Shown: positions 1 to 6,429 of the stretch, piece after piece
How the letters are laid out: each line of letters starts with the position of its first letter
How positions within the stretch are numbered: position 1 is the stretch's first letter
Assembly (NCBI GenBank): GCA_964648005.1
Contig: CAZYKR010000152.1
Span: forward strand, 1 to 10,302
Direction: 5' to 3'
Origin: JAGQTE01 sp964648005
Lineage (GTDB): Bacteria; Actinomycetota; Acidimicrobiia; Acidimicrobiales; Acidimicrobilacustridaceae
DNA length: 10,302 nt
Made by a program: the position numbers and the translations under genes
The notes under the pieces: generated by a model
What the model saw: the letters and a program-made list of their open reading frames with translations, nothing else
Told to the model about the DNA's origin: nothing
Databases searched by the model: none

Positions 1-118
1 ACCTAACTTCGCGTAGTGGATGGTCGTTGTCCAGTCCTGGACCGAGCGACGCGTCGATGCGCACGCCGGCTTCCCCCGGGCGGGTCGGCCGGAGGTGGTT
101 CGCTAAGTGACCGACGGG

Positions 119-124
119 TAAGTT
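119..124 (+). promoter_or_regulatory. Putative -10 element of a leaderless ccr promoter
   Basis: TAAGTT fits the actinobacterial -10 consensus TANNNT and ends 8 bases before the ATG at 133. No Shine-Dalgarno-like purine run lies between it and the ATG, and an in-frame TGA at 124-126 rules out an upstream start in this frame. Transcription would begin at about 131-133, giving a leaderless or nearly leaderless mRNA. No convincing -35 hexamer is visible. The rest of 1-118 shows no credible gene; it holds only a weak 5-bp inverted repeat (GTCCA/TGGAC, 29-42). Confidence 0.5.
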
Positions 125-132
125 GACCCACC

Positions 133-1482
133 ATGTCCACCGAGATGCAGCAGATCCTCGACGCGATCCAGACCGGCGCCAGCGGAGACGACCTGGCCAA
201 CCTGCCCCTGCCCGAGGCCTATCGGGCGGCGTTCGTCCGCAAGGACGAACAGGAGATGTGGGCCGGCTACGACTCCGCAGACAAGGACCCCCGCAAGTCC
301 TTGCACGTCGACGACGTGCCGCTGCCCGAGATCGCGCCCGACGAGGTCGTGATCGCCGTGATGGCGAGCTCGATCAACTTCAACACGGTGTGGACCTCGA
401 TCTTCGAGCCGCTGCCCACGTTCGCCTTCCTCGAGCGGCTCGGGCGCGAGTCGGTGTGGGGCAAGCGCCACGACCTCGACTACCACATCGTCGGCTCCGA
501 CGCCTCGGGCGTCGTGCTGCGCGTCGGCAGCGCCGTGCGCAAGTGGAAGCCGGGCGACAAGGTCACCGTCCACTGCAACTTCCTCGACGACCAGGACCCG
601 ACGGCGCACGACGACTCGATGCTCGCCGACAACCAGCGGATCTGGGGCTTCGAGTCGAACTTCGGTGGCCTGGCTGACCTGTCCGTCGTCAAGGCCAACC
701 AGCTGATGCCCAAGCCTGCCCACCTCACGTGGGAGGAGGCGGCCGTGAACGCGCTGTGCAACTCGACGTCGTACCGCATGATCGTGTCGCGCCACGCCGC
801 CGGCATGCAGCAGGGCGAGGCGGTGCTGATCTGGGGCGCCACCGGCGGTATCGGCGGGTACGCCGTGCAGTACGTCCTCAACGGGGGCGGCACGCCGATC
901 GGCGTGGTCAGCTCCGAGTCCAAGGCGGCGATGCTGCGGGAGATGGGCTGCGAGGCCGTCATCAACCGCAAGGAGGCCGGCTACCAGTTCTGGTCGGACC
1001 CCCACACCCAGGACGAGCGCGAGTGGCGCCGGCTGGGCAAGGACATCCGGGGCCTGATCGGGAAGGACCCGGAGATCGTGTTCGAGCATCCGGGTCGTCA
1101 GACCTTCGGCGCCTCGGTCTTCGTCACCGCCCGCGGCGGGCGCATCGTCACCTGCGCCGCCACCAGCGGCTACATGATAGAGTACGACAACCGCCCCCTG
1201 TGGATGAAGCTGAAGCGGATCGTGTCCAGCCACTTCGCCAACTACAAGGAGGCCTGGGCGGCCAACCAGTTGATCTGCGAGGGCAAGATCCAGCCGATGC
1301 TGTCCAAGGTGTTCACCCTCGAGGAGACCGGCGAGGCCGCCTACCAGGTGCACCACAACATGCACGAGGGCAAGCTCGGCATCCTGTGCCTCGCACCCGA
1401 GGAGGGTCTCGGCATCGATGACCCCGCCTTCCGGGAAGAGGTCGGTGAGGACAAGATCACCCTCGCCCGCCGCTACGCCTGA
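133..1482 (+). CDS. ccr: Crotonyl-CoA carboxylase/reductase
   Basis: This 449-residue protein matches crotonyl-CoA carboxylase/reductase along its full length. The family (zinc-free medium-chain dehydrogenase/reductase fold) uses NADPH and CO2 to convert crotonyl-CoA to (2S)-ethylmalonyl-CoA, the defining step of the ethylmalonyl-CoA pathway; it also supplies extender units for polyketides. Visible marks are INFNTVW (residues 81-87), WGFESNFGG (171-179), the NADPH-binding glycine loop GATGGIGG (235-242) and SSHFANY (365-371). By analogy with the Kitasatospora enzyme, the CO2-binding residues are Asn82, Phe173, Glu174 and His367, and all four are present, so a carboxylating enzyme is predicted rather than a plain reductase. 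The C-terminal motif MHEGKLGILCLAP is also typical. Length is normal and the frame is intact. The ATG at 133 has no Shine-Dalgarno but sits 8 bases after a -10-like hexamer. The epimerase gene follows after 24 bases, so the two are probably co-transcribed and feed one pathway. Confidence 0.95.
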   Translation: MSTEMQQILDAIQTGASGDDLANLPLPEAYRAAFVRKDEQEMWAGYDSADKDPRKSLHVDDVPLPEIAPDEVVIAVMASSINFNTVWTSIFEPLPTFAFLERLGRESVWGKRHDLDYHIVGSDASGVVLRVGSAVRKWKPGDKVTVHCNFLDDQDPTAHDDSMLADNQRIWGFESNFGGLADLSVVKANQLMPKPAHLTWEEAAVNALCNSTSYRMIVSRHAAGMQQGEAVLIWGATGGIGGYAVQYVLNGGGTPIGVVSSESKAAMLREMGCEAVINRKEAGYQFWSDPHTQDEREWRRLGKDIRGLIGKDPEIVFEHPGRQTFGASVFVTARGGRIVTCAATSGYMIEYDNRPLWMKLKRIVSSHFANYKEAWAANQLICEGKIQPMLSKVFTLEETGEAAYQVHHNMHEGKLGILCLAPEEGLGIDDPAFREEVGEDKITLARRYA

Positions 1483-1497
1483 GCCACGCCCGCGACC

Positions 1498-1502
1498 GGA
1501 GG
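1498..1502 (+). promoter_or_regulatory. Ribosome binding site of the epimerase gene
   Basis: GGAGG followed by a 4-base spacer precedes the ATG at 1507. It is one of the clearest Shine-Dalgarno sequences in the window. It supports the upstream ATG over the internal in-frame ATG at 1579, which has only a weak AGGT-like upstream sequence. Confidence 0.65.
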
Positions 1503-1506
1503 AACG

Positions 1507-1980
1507 ATGAGCCCGATCACCACGCCCAACCCGCACGACGACCAGCAGGACCAGGCCGACGAGTCAGGTCAGGTCGACATGCTGCTCACCGAGATCGACC
1601 ACATCGCCATCGCCGTGCACGACCTGCCCGCGGCGATCGACTTCTACCGCGAGGCCTTCGGCGCCACCGTCGAGCACCGCGAGGTCGTCGAGAGCGATGG
1701 GGTCGAGGAGGCACTGCTCAACGTGGCGCAGTCCTACATCCAGCTGCTCACCCCCACCCGCGACGACTCGCCGGTGGCCAAGTACCTCGAGCGCAAGGGC
1801 GAGGGCCTGCACCACGTCGGCTACCGCGTCGACGACTGCGCCAAGGCGCTGGCGTCGTTCAAGGCGAACGGGGGCGTGTCGATCGACGAGGCGCCGCGGC
1901 CAGGGTCGCGGGGCACCACGGTGGCGTTCCTGCACCCGAAGAGCGGGTTCGGCACGCTCATCGAGCTCGTCCAGGAATGA
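1507..1980 (+). CDS. Methylmalonyl-CoA/ethylmalonyl-CoA epimerase (VOC fold)
   Basis: This 157-residue protein is a glyoxalase/VOC-superfamily member that matches methylmalonyl-CoA epimerase. The family interconverts the 2R and 2S forms of methylmalonyl-CoA, and in ethylmalonyl-CoA-pathway bacteria one enzyme serves ethylmalonyl-CoA as well. The metal-binding pattern is recognisable: His32 in DHIAIAV, probably Gln79 in SYIQLL, a His in LHHVGYRVDD (102-103) and Glu153 in LIELVQE. The family's SGFGTLIEL ending is intact. Placement 24 bases after ccr implies it epimerises the Ccr product for the downstream mutase. The first 24 residues (rich in Asp and Gln, no predicted structure) precede the usual family start, which would be Met25 (ATG 1579). 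The strong Shine-Dalgarno favours the longer form, but the start is not certain. Confidence 0.9.
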   Translation: MSPITTPNPHDDQQDQADESGQVDMLLTEIDHIAIAVHDLPAAIDFYREAFGATVEHREVVESDGVEEALLNVAQSYIQLLTPTRDDSPVAKYLERKGEGLHHVGYRVDDCAKALASFKANGGVSIDEAPRPGSRGTTVAFLHPKSGFGTLIELVQE

Positions 1981-2012
1981 GCCCCTCCGGGTCCTGACCG
2001 GCCCGATCGGGG

Positions 2013-2018
2013 TACGGT
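2013..2018 (+). promoter_or_regulatory. Putative -10 element of a leaderless ku promoter
   Basis: TACGGT fits TANNNT and ends 7 bases before the GTG at 2026. There is no Shine-Dalgarno. Transcription would start at about 2025-2026, so the ku mRNA would begin at its start codon. A perfect 10-bp palindrome, CCCGATCGGG (2002-2011), lies directly upstream, where a regulator could bind. No good -35 box is visible. This promoter would make the ku-polymerase pair independent of ccr despite the gap of only 45 bases. Confidence 0.55.
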
Positions 2019-2025
2019 CGCGGAC

Positions 2026-2892
2026 GTGCCACGCGCCATCTGGAACGGGGTGATCAGCTTCGGGCTGGTCAACATCCCGGTGAAGCTCTACACGGCGGTG
2101 AACCGCAAGAACGTGCGGTTCAACCAGATCGATGCCCGGACCGGCTCGCGCATCCGCCAGAAGAAGGTCTCCGCGCTCGACGGCACGGAGGTGCCGAACG
2201 AGGAGCTGGTCAAGGGCTACGAGATCGCCAAGGACCAGTACGTCATCGTCGAGGACGGGGAGCTCGCCGCGCTCGATCCGGCGGCCCAGCGCACAATCGA
2301 CATCGAGGAGTTCGTCGACCTCGCCGACATCGACCCGATGTTCTACGACGCCGCCTACTACGTCGCCCCGGCTGGCCAGCTCGCCAAGCCGTACCAGCTG
2401 CTGGTGCAGGCGATGGAGGACATGGGCAAGGTCGGCATCGCCCACTTCGTGATGCGCACCAAGCAGTACGTGGCGGCGCTGCGGCCGGTCGACGGCCACC
2501 TGGTCCTGTCGACGATGGTGTACGCCGACGAGATCGTCGATCCGGCGCAGATCCCGGAGCTGTCCGAGCTCGGCCCGGTCGACGAAGCCGACATCGCGCC
2601 GAAGGAGCTGGCGATGGCCGAGCAGCTCATCGAGACGCTCGCCGGCACCTACGACGCCGAGAAGTACCACGACACCCACCGCGAACAGGTGCTGGCGCTG
2701 ATCCAGCAGAAGGCCGCCGGCGAGCTGATCGTCGCCTCGGCCGAGCCGGAGGCGGGCGAGACGACGGTCATCGACCTCATCGCCGCGCTCGAGGCGAGCA
2801 TCGCCGAGCGCGGCGCGGCACGCGAGCGGCACCCGACGTCGCAGACCCCGGCGGTCTCGGTCGACGACGAGGCCGACGAGCGCAGCGCCTGA
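2026..2892 (+). CDS. ku: Ku protein of bacterial non-homologous end joining
   Basis: This 288-residue protein is a bacterial Ku homologue. Ku forms a homodimeric ring on DNA double-strand ends and recruits LigD-type enzymes. The N-terminus MPRAIWNGVISFGLVNIPVK is the diagnostic Ku start, so GTG at 2026 is well supported. The beta-barrel core covers about residues 1-200 and includes FVDLADIDPMFYDAAYYVAP (96-115) and FVMRTKQYVAALRP (141-154). The C-terminal region contains YHDTHREQVLALIQQK (214-229) and the conserved DLIAALEASI helix (250-259). A short acidic tail follows; the lysine-rich extension found in some actinobacterial Ku proteins is absent. The polymerase gene starts 2 bases after the ku stop, so the pair is translationally coupled. 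No sign of frameshift or transfer. Confidence 0.95.
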   Translation: MPRAIWNGVISFGLVNIPVKLYTAVNRKNVRFNQIDARTGSRIRQKKVSALDGTEVPNEELVKGYEIAKDQYVIVEDGELAALDPAAQRTIDIEEFVDLADIDPMFYDAAYYVAPAGQLAKPYQLLVQAMEDMGKVGIAHFVMRTKQYVAALRPVDGHLVLSTMVYADEIVDPAQIPELSELGPVDEADIAPKELAMAEQLIETLAGTYDAEKYHDTHREQVLALIQQKAAGELIVASAEPEAGETTVIDLIAALEASIAERGAARERHPTSQTPAVSVDDEADERSA

Positions 2893-2894
2893 CC

Positions 2895-3803
2895 GTGCCC
2901 GAGCCCGAGCGCGTCACGGTCGAAGTCGAGGGGCGGACGCTGTCCCTGTCGAACCTGTCGAAGGTGCTCTATCCCGAGACGGGCACCACCAAGGGCGAGG
3001 TCATCGACTACTACGCCAAGGTGGCACCCGTGATGGTGCCCCACCTGCGCGACCGCTGCGTGACGCTGCGGCGGTTCCCCAACGGCGTCGACGGGCAGTC
3101 GTTCTTCGAGAAGCGCTGCCCGAGCCACCGCCCCGAGTGGGTCCACACCGCCCGCGGCCCCGGCGACCGCAGCGGCCAGATCGACTACTGCGTCATCGAC
3201 GACCTGGCGGCGCTGGTGTGGGTGGCCAACCTGGCGGCGCTGGAGCTGCACACCCCGATGGCGCTGGCGTCGGACCCGCAGCACCCGACGATGGTGGTCT
3301 TCGACCTCGACCCCGGGCCACCGGCGGGGATGACCGAGTGCGCGCAGGTCGGCCTCGCCATCCGCGACGCCCTCGGGGCGCTCGACCTCACGCTCGTACC
3401 CAAGACATCGGGGGGCAAGGGGCTGCAGTTGTACCTGCCGCTCAACCGCCCCCACGACGCCGAGCACGTGCGGTCGTTCGCGCTGGCGGTCGCCCAACTA
3501 CTCGCCAAGCAGTTGCCGGCGTTGGTCGTCACCGAGCAGACCAAGGCCATCCGCACCGGCAAGGTGCTCATCGACTGGAGCCAGAACACCAGCTTCAAGA
3601 CGACGGTGTGCGCCTATTCGCTGCGCGCCCAGCCGGCGCCGACGGCATCGACGCCGGTCACGTGGGACGAAGTTGCCGCTGCTGCCGACGGTGCGCCGCT
3701 GCGCTTCGAAGCCGCCGACGTGCTGGCGCGCGTCGCCGAGCACGGCGACCTCTTCGCGCCCACGACGACCCTCGAGCAGCAGCTGCCGGCGGCGCGCACC
3801 TGA
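2895..3803 (+). CDS. Stand-alone LigD-type primase-polymerase (PolDom)
   Basis: This 302-residue protein is the polymerase domain of the LigD/archaeo-eukaryotic primase family. It lacks the ATP-dependent ligase and phosphoesterase domains of full LigD; it has the usual single-domain length and a normal C-terminus, so it is not a truncation. These enzymes fill or extend ends with NTPs or dNTPs during Ku-dependent repair. Motif I is FDLDPG (136-141), with catalytic Asp137 and Asp139. Motif II is TSGGKGLQLYLPL (171-183). Motif III is IDWSQNTSFKTTVCAYSLR (226-244), with Asp227 as third metal ligand. Motif II has Gln178 where LigD polymerases such as the Pseudomonas enzyme have the His of SGGKGLH. 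Upstream, LSNLSKVLYPETG (18-30) is the family's opening signature. The GTG start lies 2 bases after the ku stop. A ligase partner is not in the window and must be encoded elsewhere if NHEJ is complete. Confidence 0.9.
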   Translation: MPEPERVTVEVEGRTLSLSNLSKVLYPETGTTKGEVIDYYAKVAPVMVPHLRDRCVTLRRFPNGVDGQSFFEKRCPSHRPEWVHTARGPGDRSGQIDYCVIDDLAALVWVANLAALELHTPMALASDPQHPTMVVFDLDPGPPAGMTECAQVGLAIRDALGALDLTLVPKTSGGKGLQLYLPLNRPHDAEHVRSFALAVAQLLAKQLPALVVTEQTKAIRTGKVLIDWSQNTSFKTTVCAYSLRAQPAPTASTPVTWDEVAAAADGAPLRFEAADVLARVAEHGDLFAPTTTLEQQLPAART

Positions 3804-3850
3804 GCCGGCGCGCCGGCCCGACGGGACCTCCCGGCGCCACGACGGCGCCG
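3804..3850. terminator. GC-rich hairpins in a convergent gap, possible bidirectional terminator
   Basis: The gap between the plus-strand polymerase gene and the minus-strand membrane-protein gene begins with a perfect 14-bp palindrome, GCCGGCGCGCCGGC (3804-3817). A second inverted repeat follows, CGGCGCC (3832-3838) paired with GGCGCCG (3844-3850) across a 5-base loop. Neither is followed by a T-run, so classical intrinsic termination is not certain, though actinobacterial terminators often lack the U-tract. Position between convergent genes is the main argument. Confidence 0.45.
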
Positions 3851-3854
3851 AACC

Positions 3855-4343
3855 TCAGAAGGCGGTGGGAGCGTCGTCGTCCGGTGCCGCCGCGGGCGGT
3901 GTGGCGGGTGGCGCCACGGGCGTCGGGTCGACCGGTGCCGTCACCGGTGCGCTCGTCGCCGGCGGCACCGGCGCCGCCAGTGGCGTGGCCGACGCCGGCG
4001 GGATCGCCAGGTTCTCAGCGCTGGCGGCGTGGGGCGGGAGCTCGGCAGGCTCGGGCTCGCCGTCGGGCTGATAGCCGCCGATGTTGTCCGGCTTGCCCAT
4101 GCGCACGGTAACGACCTGGTCCTTGTCGGCCCACAGGTACCAGCCGAGGTACGCCAGGCCCGGCACCAAGCACAGCACCAGACCGACCACGAGCACGACG
4201 ACGTTCAGCTTCTTCTCGACGAACAGGGTCGTGGCGCCCGGTTCCTGTTCCTGGACGACGCCGCCCTCGGAGATGTAGCGATCGATCGTCGCCCGGAACT
4301 CGTCGAAGCTGTTGACCCAGACCGTCTGCTGCAGCGTGCTCAC
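3855..4343 (-). CDS. Small single-span membrane protein with Pro/Ala-rich tail
   Basis: No function is recognised. The predicted protein has 162 residues. The first ~45 are soluble (NSFDEFRATIDRYISEGG is visible at 11-28). One hydrophobic segment follows at about 46-71 (LNVVVLVVGLVLCLVPGLAY then LGWYLW), perhaps a hairpin because of its internal Pro-Gly. Next comes a short charged stretch with VVTVRMGKP, and a C-terminal half dominated by Pro, Ala, Thr and Val. The tail looks disordered. Similar small proteins, with a soluble helix, a membrane segment and a basic exit, occur as hypotheticals in actinobacteria. The start is set at GTG 4343 because TACCGT ends 8 bases upstream of it. An in-frame GTG at 4361 would add six residues but would place that hexamer inside the gene. 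It lies 25 bases beyond the stop of the livHM gene on the same strand, so some read-through expression is possible. Confidence 0.7.
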   Translation of the reverse strand: MSTLQQTVWVNSFDEFRATIDRYISEGGVVQEQEPGATTLFVEKKLNVVVLVVGLVLCLVPGLAYLGWYLWADKDQVVTVRMGKPDNIGGYQPDGEPEPAELPPHAASAENLAIPPASATPLAAPVPPATSAPVTAPVDPTPVAPPATPPAAAPDDDAPTAF

Positions 4344-4351
4344 GGACGGCG

Positions 4352-4357
4352 ACGGTA
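4352..4357 (-). promoter_or_regulatory. Putative -10 element of a leaderless promoter for the small membrane protein
   Basis: Read on the minus strand, TACCGT ends 8 bases before the GTG at 4343, with no Shine-Dalgarno in between. The spacing matches the ccr case and is one base more than at ku and the DUF839 gene. The hexamer lies between the stop of the livHM gene and the chosen start. Confidence 0.45.
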
Positions 4358-4368
4358 CCACCGTGCGG

Positions 4369-6399
4369 TCAGGGAACCTCGGGGCGGTCGCCCGCGGCAG
4401 ACGGCTCGTCGCTGGCGTCGACCTCCGACAGATCGGCGGTGGAGCGGTCGCGCCGGAGCCGCCGGCCCAGGGCGTAGACCGCGCCCGTCACCCCTTCGGG
4501 ATAGAGCGCGGCGACGGCGATCAGCACCAGGCCCTGGATGGCGAACTGCAGCTCGGACCCCTCACCGCCGCGCGCCACCGACAACAGACCGCCGTCGGCG
4601 AGGACCCCGGCGAGGAGCGCACCGGCGATCGAGGCGATGCCGCCCAGGTACGTGGTGGCGAGCAACGCCAGCGAGTTGAACACCACGAAGCTGTCCGCCG
4701 AGATGTCCTGATGGCCGTACGCGAACAGGCAGCCGCCCAGGCCCGCCACGAAGCTCGAGGCAGCGAAGGCGCCCAGCTTGGTCGCCCGGACGTCGACGCC
4801 GGTCGAGGCCGCCGCACGCTCGTTGGCCCGCACCGACAGCCATCGCAGGCCGGTGCGCGAACGGCGCATGTTGGTGACCGCCACCGCCACCAGGGTCACC
4901 GTGACGACGGCCAGCACGCCGAAGGCGCGACGCGGGAAGTCGGCGCCCGCCGCCGACACACCCAGATCGATGCCGAACAACGACGGCGGCGGCACGCGCG
5001 ATCCGCCGAGGCCGCCGGCGAAGACGTCCCACTTCAAGAACAGCTCCTCGACGGCGACGGCGGCGGCAAGCGTGGCGATGGCCAGGTTCATGCCCCGCAC
5101 GCGCACGGCCGGCACGCCCGCGACGAGCCCGACGAGCACGGACGCCCCCGCCGCCAGCACCGGCGCGATCGGGAACGGCACCCCCGCCTCGGCGAGGCGG
5201 ATCATGGCGAACGCCGCGATGCCCGCCATCGCCATCGGCATCAGCGAGATCTGGCCGACGTAGCCGGTGAGCATCACGACCGATAGGGCGATCAGCGCCA
5301 TCGTGGCCGTGACGATGATGCCCGAGCGCCAGTTCGACGGCAGGGTCAGCATGCCGACCAGCGCTCCGCCGGCGAGCACGATGCTCCACGTCAGCACGCG
5401 CCGGGGATGCGGCGAGCGCGGGAAGCGGCCCTCGTGCAGGGTGGCGCGCGTCGGCAGCGACTCGCCCCGCAGTGCCATGGTGGCGATGATCACCACGAAC
5501 GGAACGACCTGGCCCAGGCTGACGTCGGGCAGCCAGGTCCAGTCGGTCTGCAGGCTCAACAGCTCGGACTGCACCATGCCGATGCCGAGGCCCGCCGCCA
5601 CGGTGATGGTGAACGAGCTGAACCGGCCGAGCAACGCCGCCGCCATGGCCGGCACGATCAGCAGCGAGGTGGTCGTGGGGTTCAGCCCGGCGATCGGGGC
5701 GATGAGGATGACGGCAGCGCCAGCGAGCATCGTGGCCACGATCCAGTTGACCGACGCCAACAGGTCGGGGGAGAGCCCGAGCAGCACGGCCCCCTTCTCG
5801 GACTCGGCGGCGGCGCGCGTGGCCAGACCGAAGCGGGTGTACCGGTACACGGCGGCGAGCACGGCCGCCGTCCCGACGACGAGCGCGGTCAGCCACAGGC
5901 GGTCCTGGGGCAGCGAGACGCCGCCGACATCGACCACCGACGTCGGGAGGAGGCTCTCGGGCTTGGCGACGGTGGCGCCCTGGGTGCCGATGCGCATCTT
6001 GGCGATGGCCAGCAGGTAGAGGAACAGACCGAGGCTCGACACGACGCGCGCCAGCGTCGGCGCGTTGCGCAGCGGGCGGAACACGAGCCAGTACACGGCG
6101 AGGCCGTAGACGAGCGCCAGCACCATGGTGAGCGCGAACGCCGTCGCCGGCGCGAAGCGGTACAGCGCGTTCGGGTCGGTCGGCAGCAGCTTGATCTGGT
6201 CAGGCCCGAACGGCAGCGGGTTCAGCAGCTCGCCGGCCTGGCGCAGCGAGGCGTAGCTGTAGGCGAGGAACATGCCCATGGCGGCGTGAGCGAAGTTCAC
6301 GACACCCGAGGCGCGGTAACCGAGCACCAGACCGAGCGCCAACGCCGCCAGCACGGCGCCGCCGCCGAGTCCGAGCAGCAGGTACTGGAGGTGGGTCAC
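4369..6399 (-). CDS. Branched-chain amino acid-type ABC transporter permease, LivH-LivM fusion
   Basis: This 676-residue integral membrane protein joins two permeases that are usually separate. The LivH-like half covers about residues 1-312 (YRASGVVNFAHAAMGMF at 28-44; cytoplasmic coupling loop FGLATRAAAESEKGAVLLGL at 190-209). A hydrophilic linker at about 311-335 is followed by the LivM-like half, about 336-650 (LTGYVGQISLMPMAMAGIAA at 377-396; coupling loop TGLRWLSVRANERAAASTGV at 516-535; YLGGIASIAGALLAG at 584-598). The last ~25 residues are an acidic cytoplasmic tail. One polypeptide would therefore supply both membrane subunits for import of an amino acid, amide, urea or similar small solute. 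It lies 30 bases after the binding-protein gene, clearly in one operon. The GTG start has only a weak GGCGGG upstream, so coupling to the preceding gene is likely. Genes for the two ATPases (LivG, LivF) are not in the window. Confidence 0.9.
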   Translation of the reverse strand: MTHLQYLLLGLGGGAVLAALALGLVLGYRASGVVNFAHAAMGMFLAYSYASLRQAGELLNPLPFGPDQIKLLPTDPNALYRFAPATAFALTMVLALVYGLAVYWLVFRPLRNAPTLARVVSSLGLFLYLLAIAKMRIGTQGATVAKPESLLPTSVVDVGGVSLPQDRLWLTALVVGTAAVLAAVYRYTRFGLATRAAAESEKGAVLLGLSPDLLASVNWIVATMLAGAAVILIAPIAGLNPTTTSLLIVPAMAAALLGRFSSFTITVAAGLGIGMVQSELLSLQTDWTWLPDVSLGQVVPFVVIIATMALRGESLPTRATLHEGRFPRSPHPRRVLTWSIVLAGGALVGMLTLPSNWRSGIIVTATMALIALSVVMLTGYVGQISLMPMAMAGIAAFAMIRLAEAGVPFPIAPVLAAGASVLVGLVAGVPAVRVRGMNLAIATLAAAVAVEELFLKWDVFAGGLGGSRVPPPSLFGIDLGVSAAGADFPRRAFGVLAVVTVTLVAVAVTNMRRSRTGLRWLSVRANERAAASTGVDVRATKLGAFAASSFVAGLGGCLFAYGHQDISADSFVVFNSLALLATTYLGGIASIAGALLAGVLADGGLLSVARGGEGSELQFAIQGLVLIAVAALYPEGVTGAVYALGRRLRRDRSTADLSEVDASDEPSAAGDRPEVP

Positions 6400-6429
6400 G
6401 GCGTCACCCGCCGGCCGTCACGCATCGGT

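Noticed and set aside
29..42. Inverted repeat GTCCA/TGGAC in the left leader as a terminator or riboswitch
   Set aside because: The stem is only 5 bp with no extension or T-run, and no conserved riboswitch core was seen.
1..108. Plus-strand open frame at the left edge as the tail of an upstream gene
   Set aside because: About 35 codons with no recognisable ending and Ser/Pro/Arg-rich composition; cannot be supported as coding.
103..1536. A 477-codon open frame on the minus strand opposite ccr
   Set aside because: It is rich in His, Gly, Val and Arg with no recognisable domain, and it mirrors a certain gene. Long antisense frames are expected in GC-rich DNA.
1564..2832. A 422-codon minus-strand open frame opposite the epimerase and ku
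   Set aside because: It spans two clear plus-strand genes and their gap, and its composition (Arg, Leu, Asp, His, Val) is that of an antisense shadow.
3855..4030. Pro/Ala-rich stretch as a DNA tandem repeat
   Set aside because: The repetition is of amino-acid composition, with no fixed DNA repeat unit or period visible.
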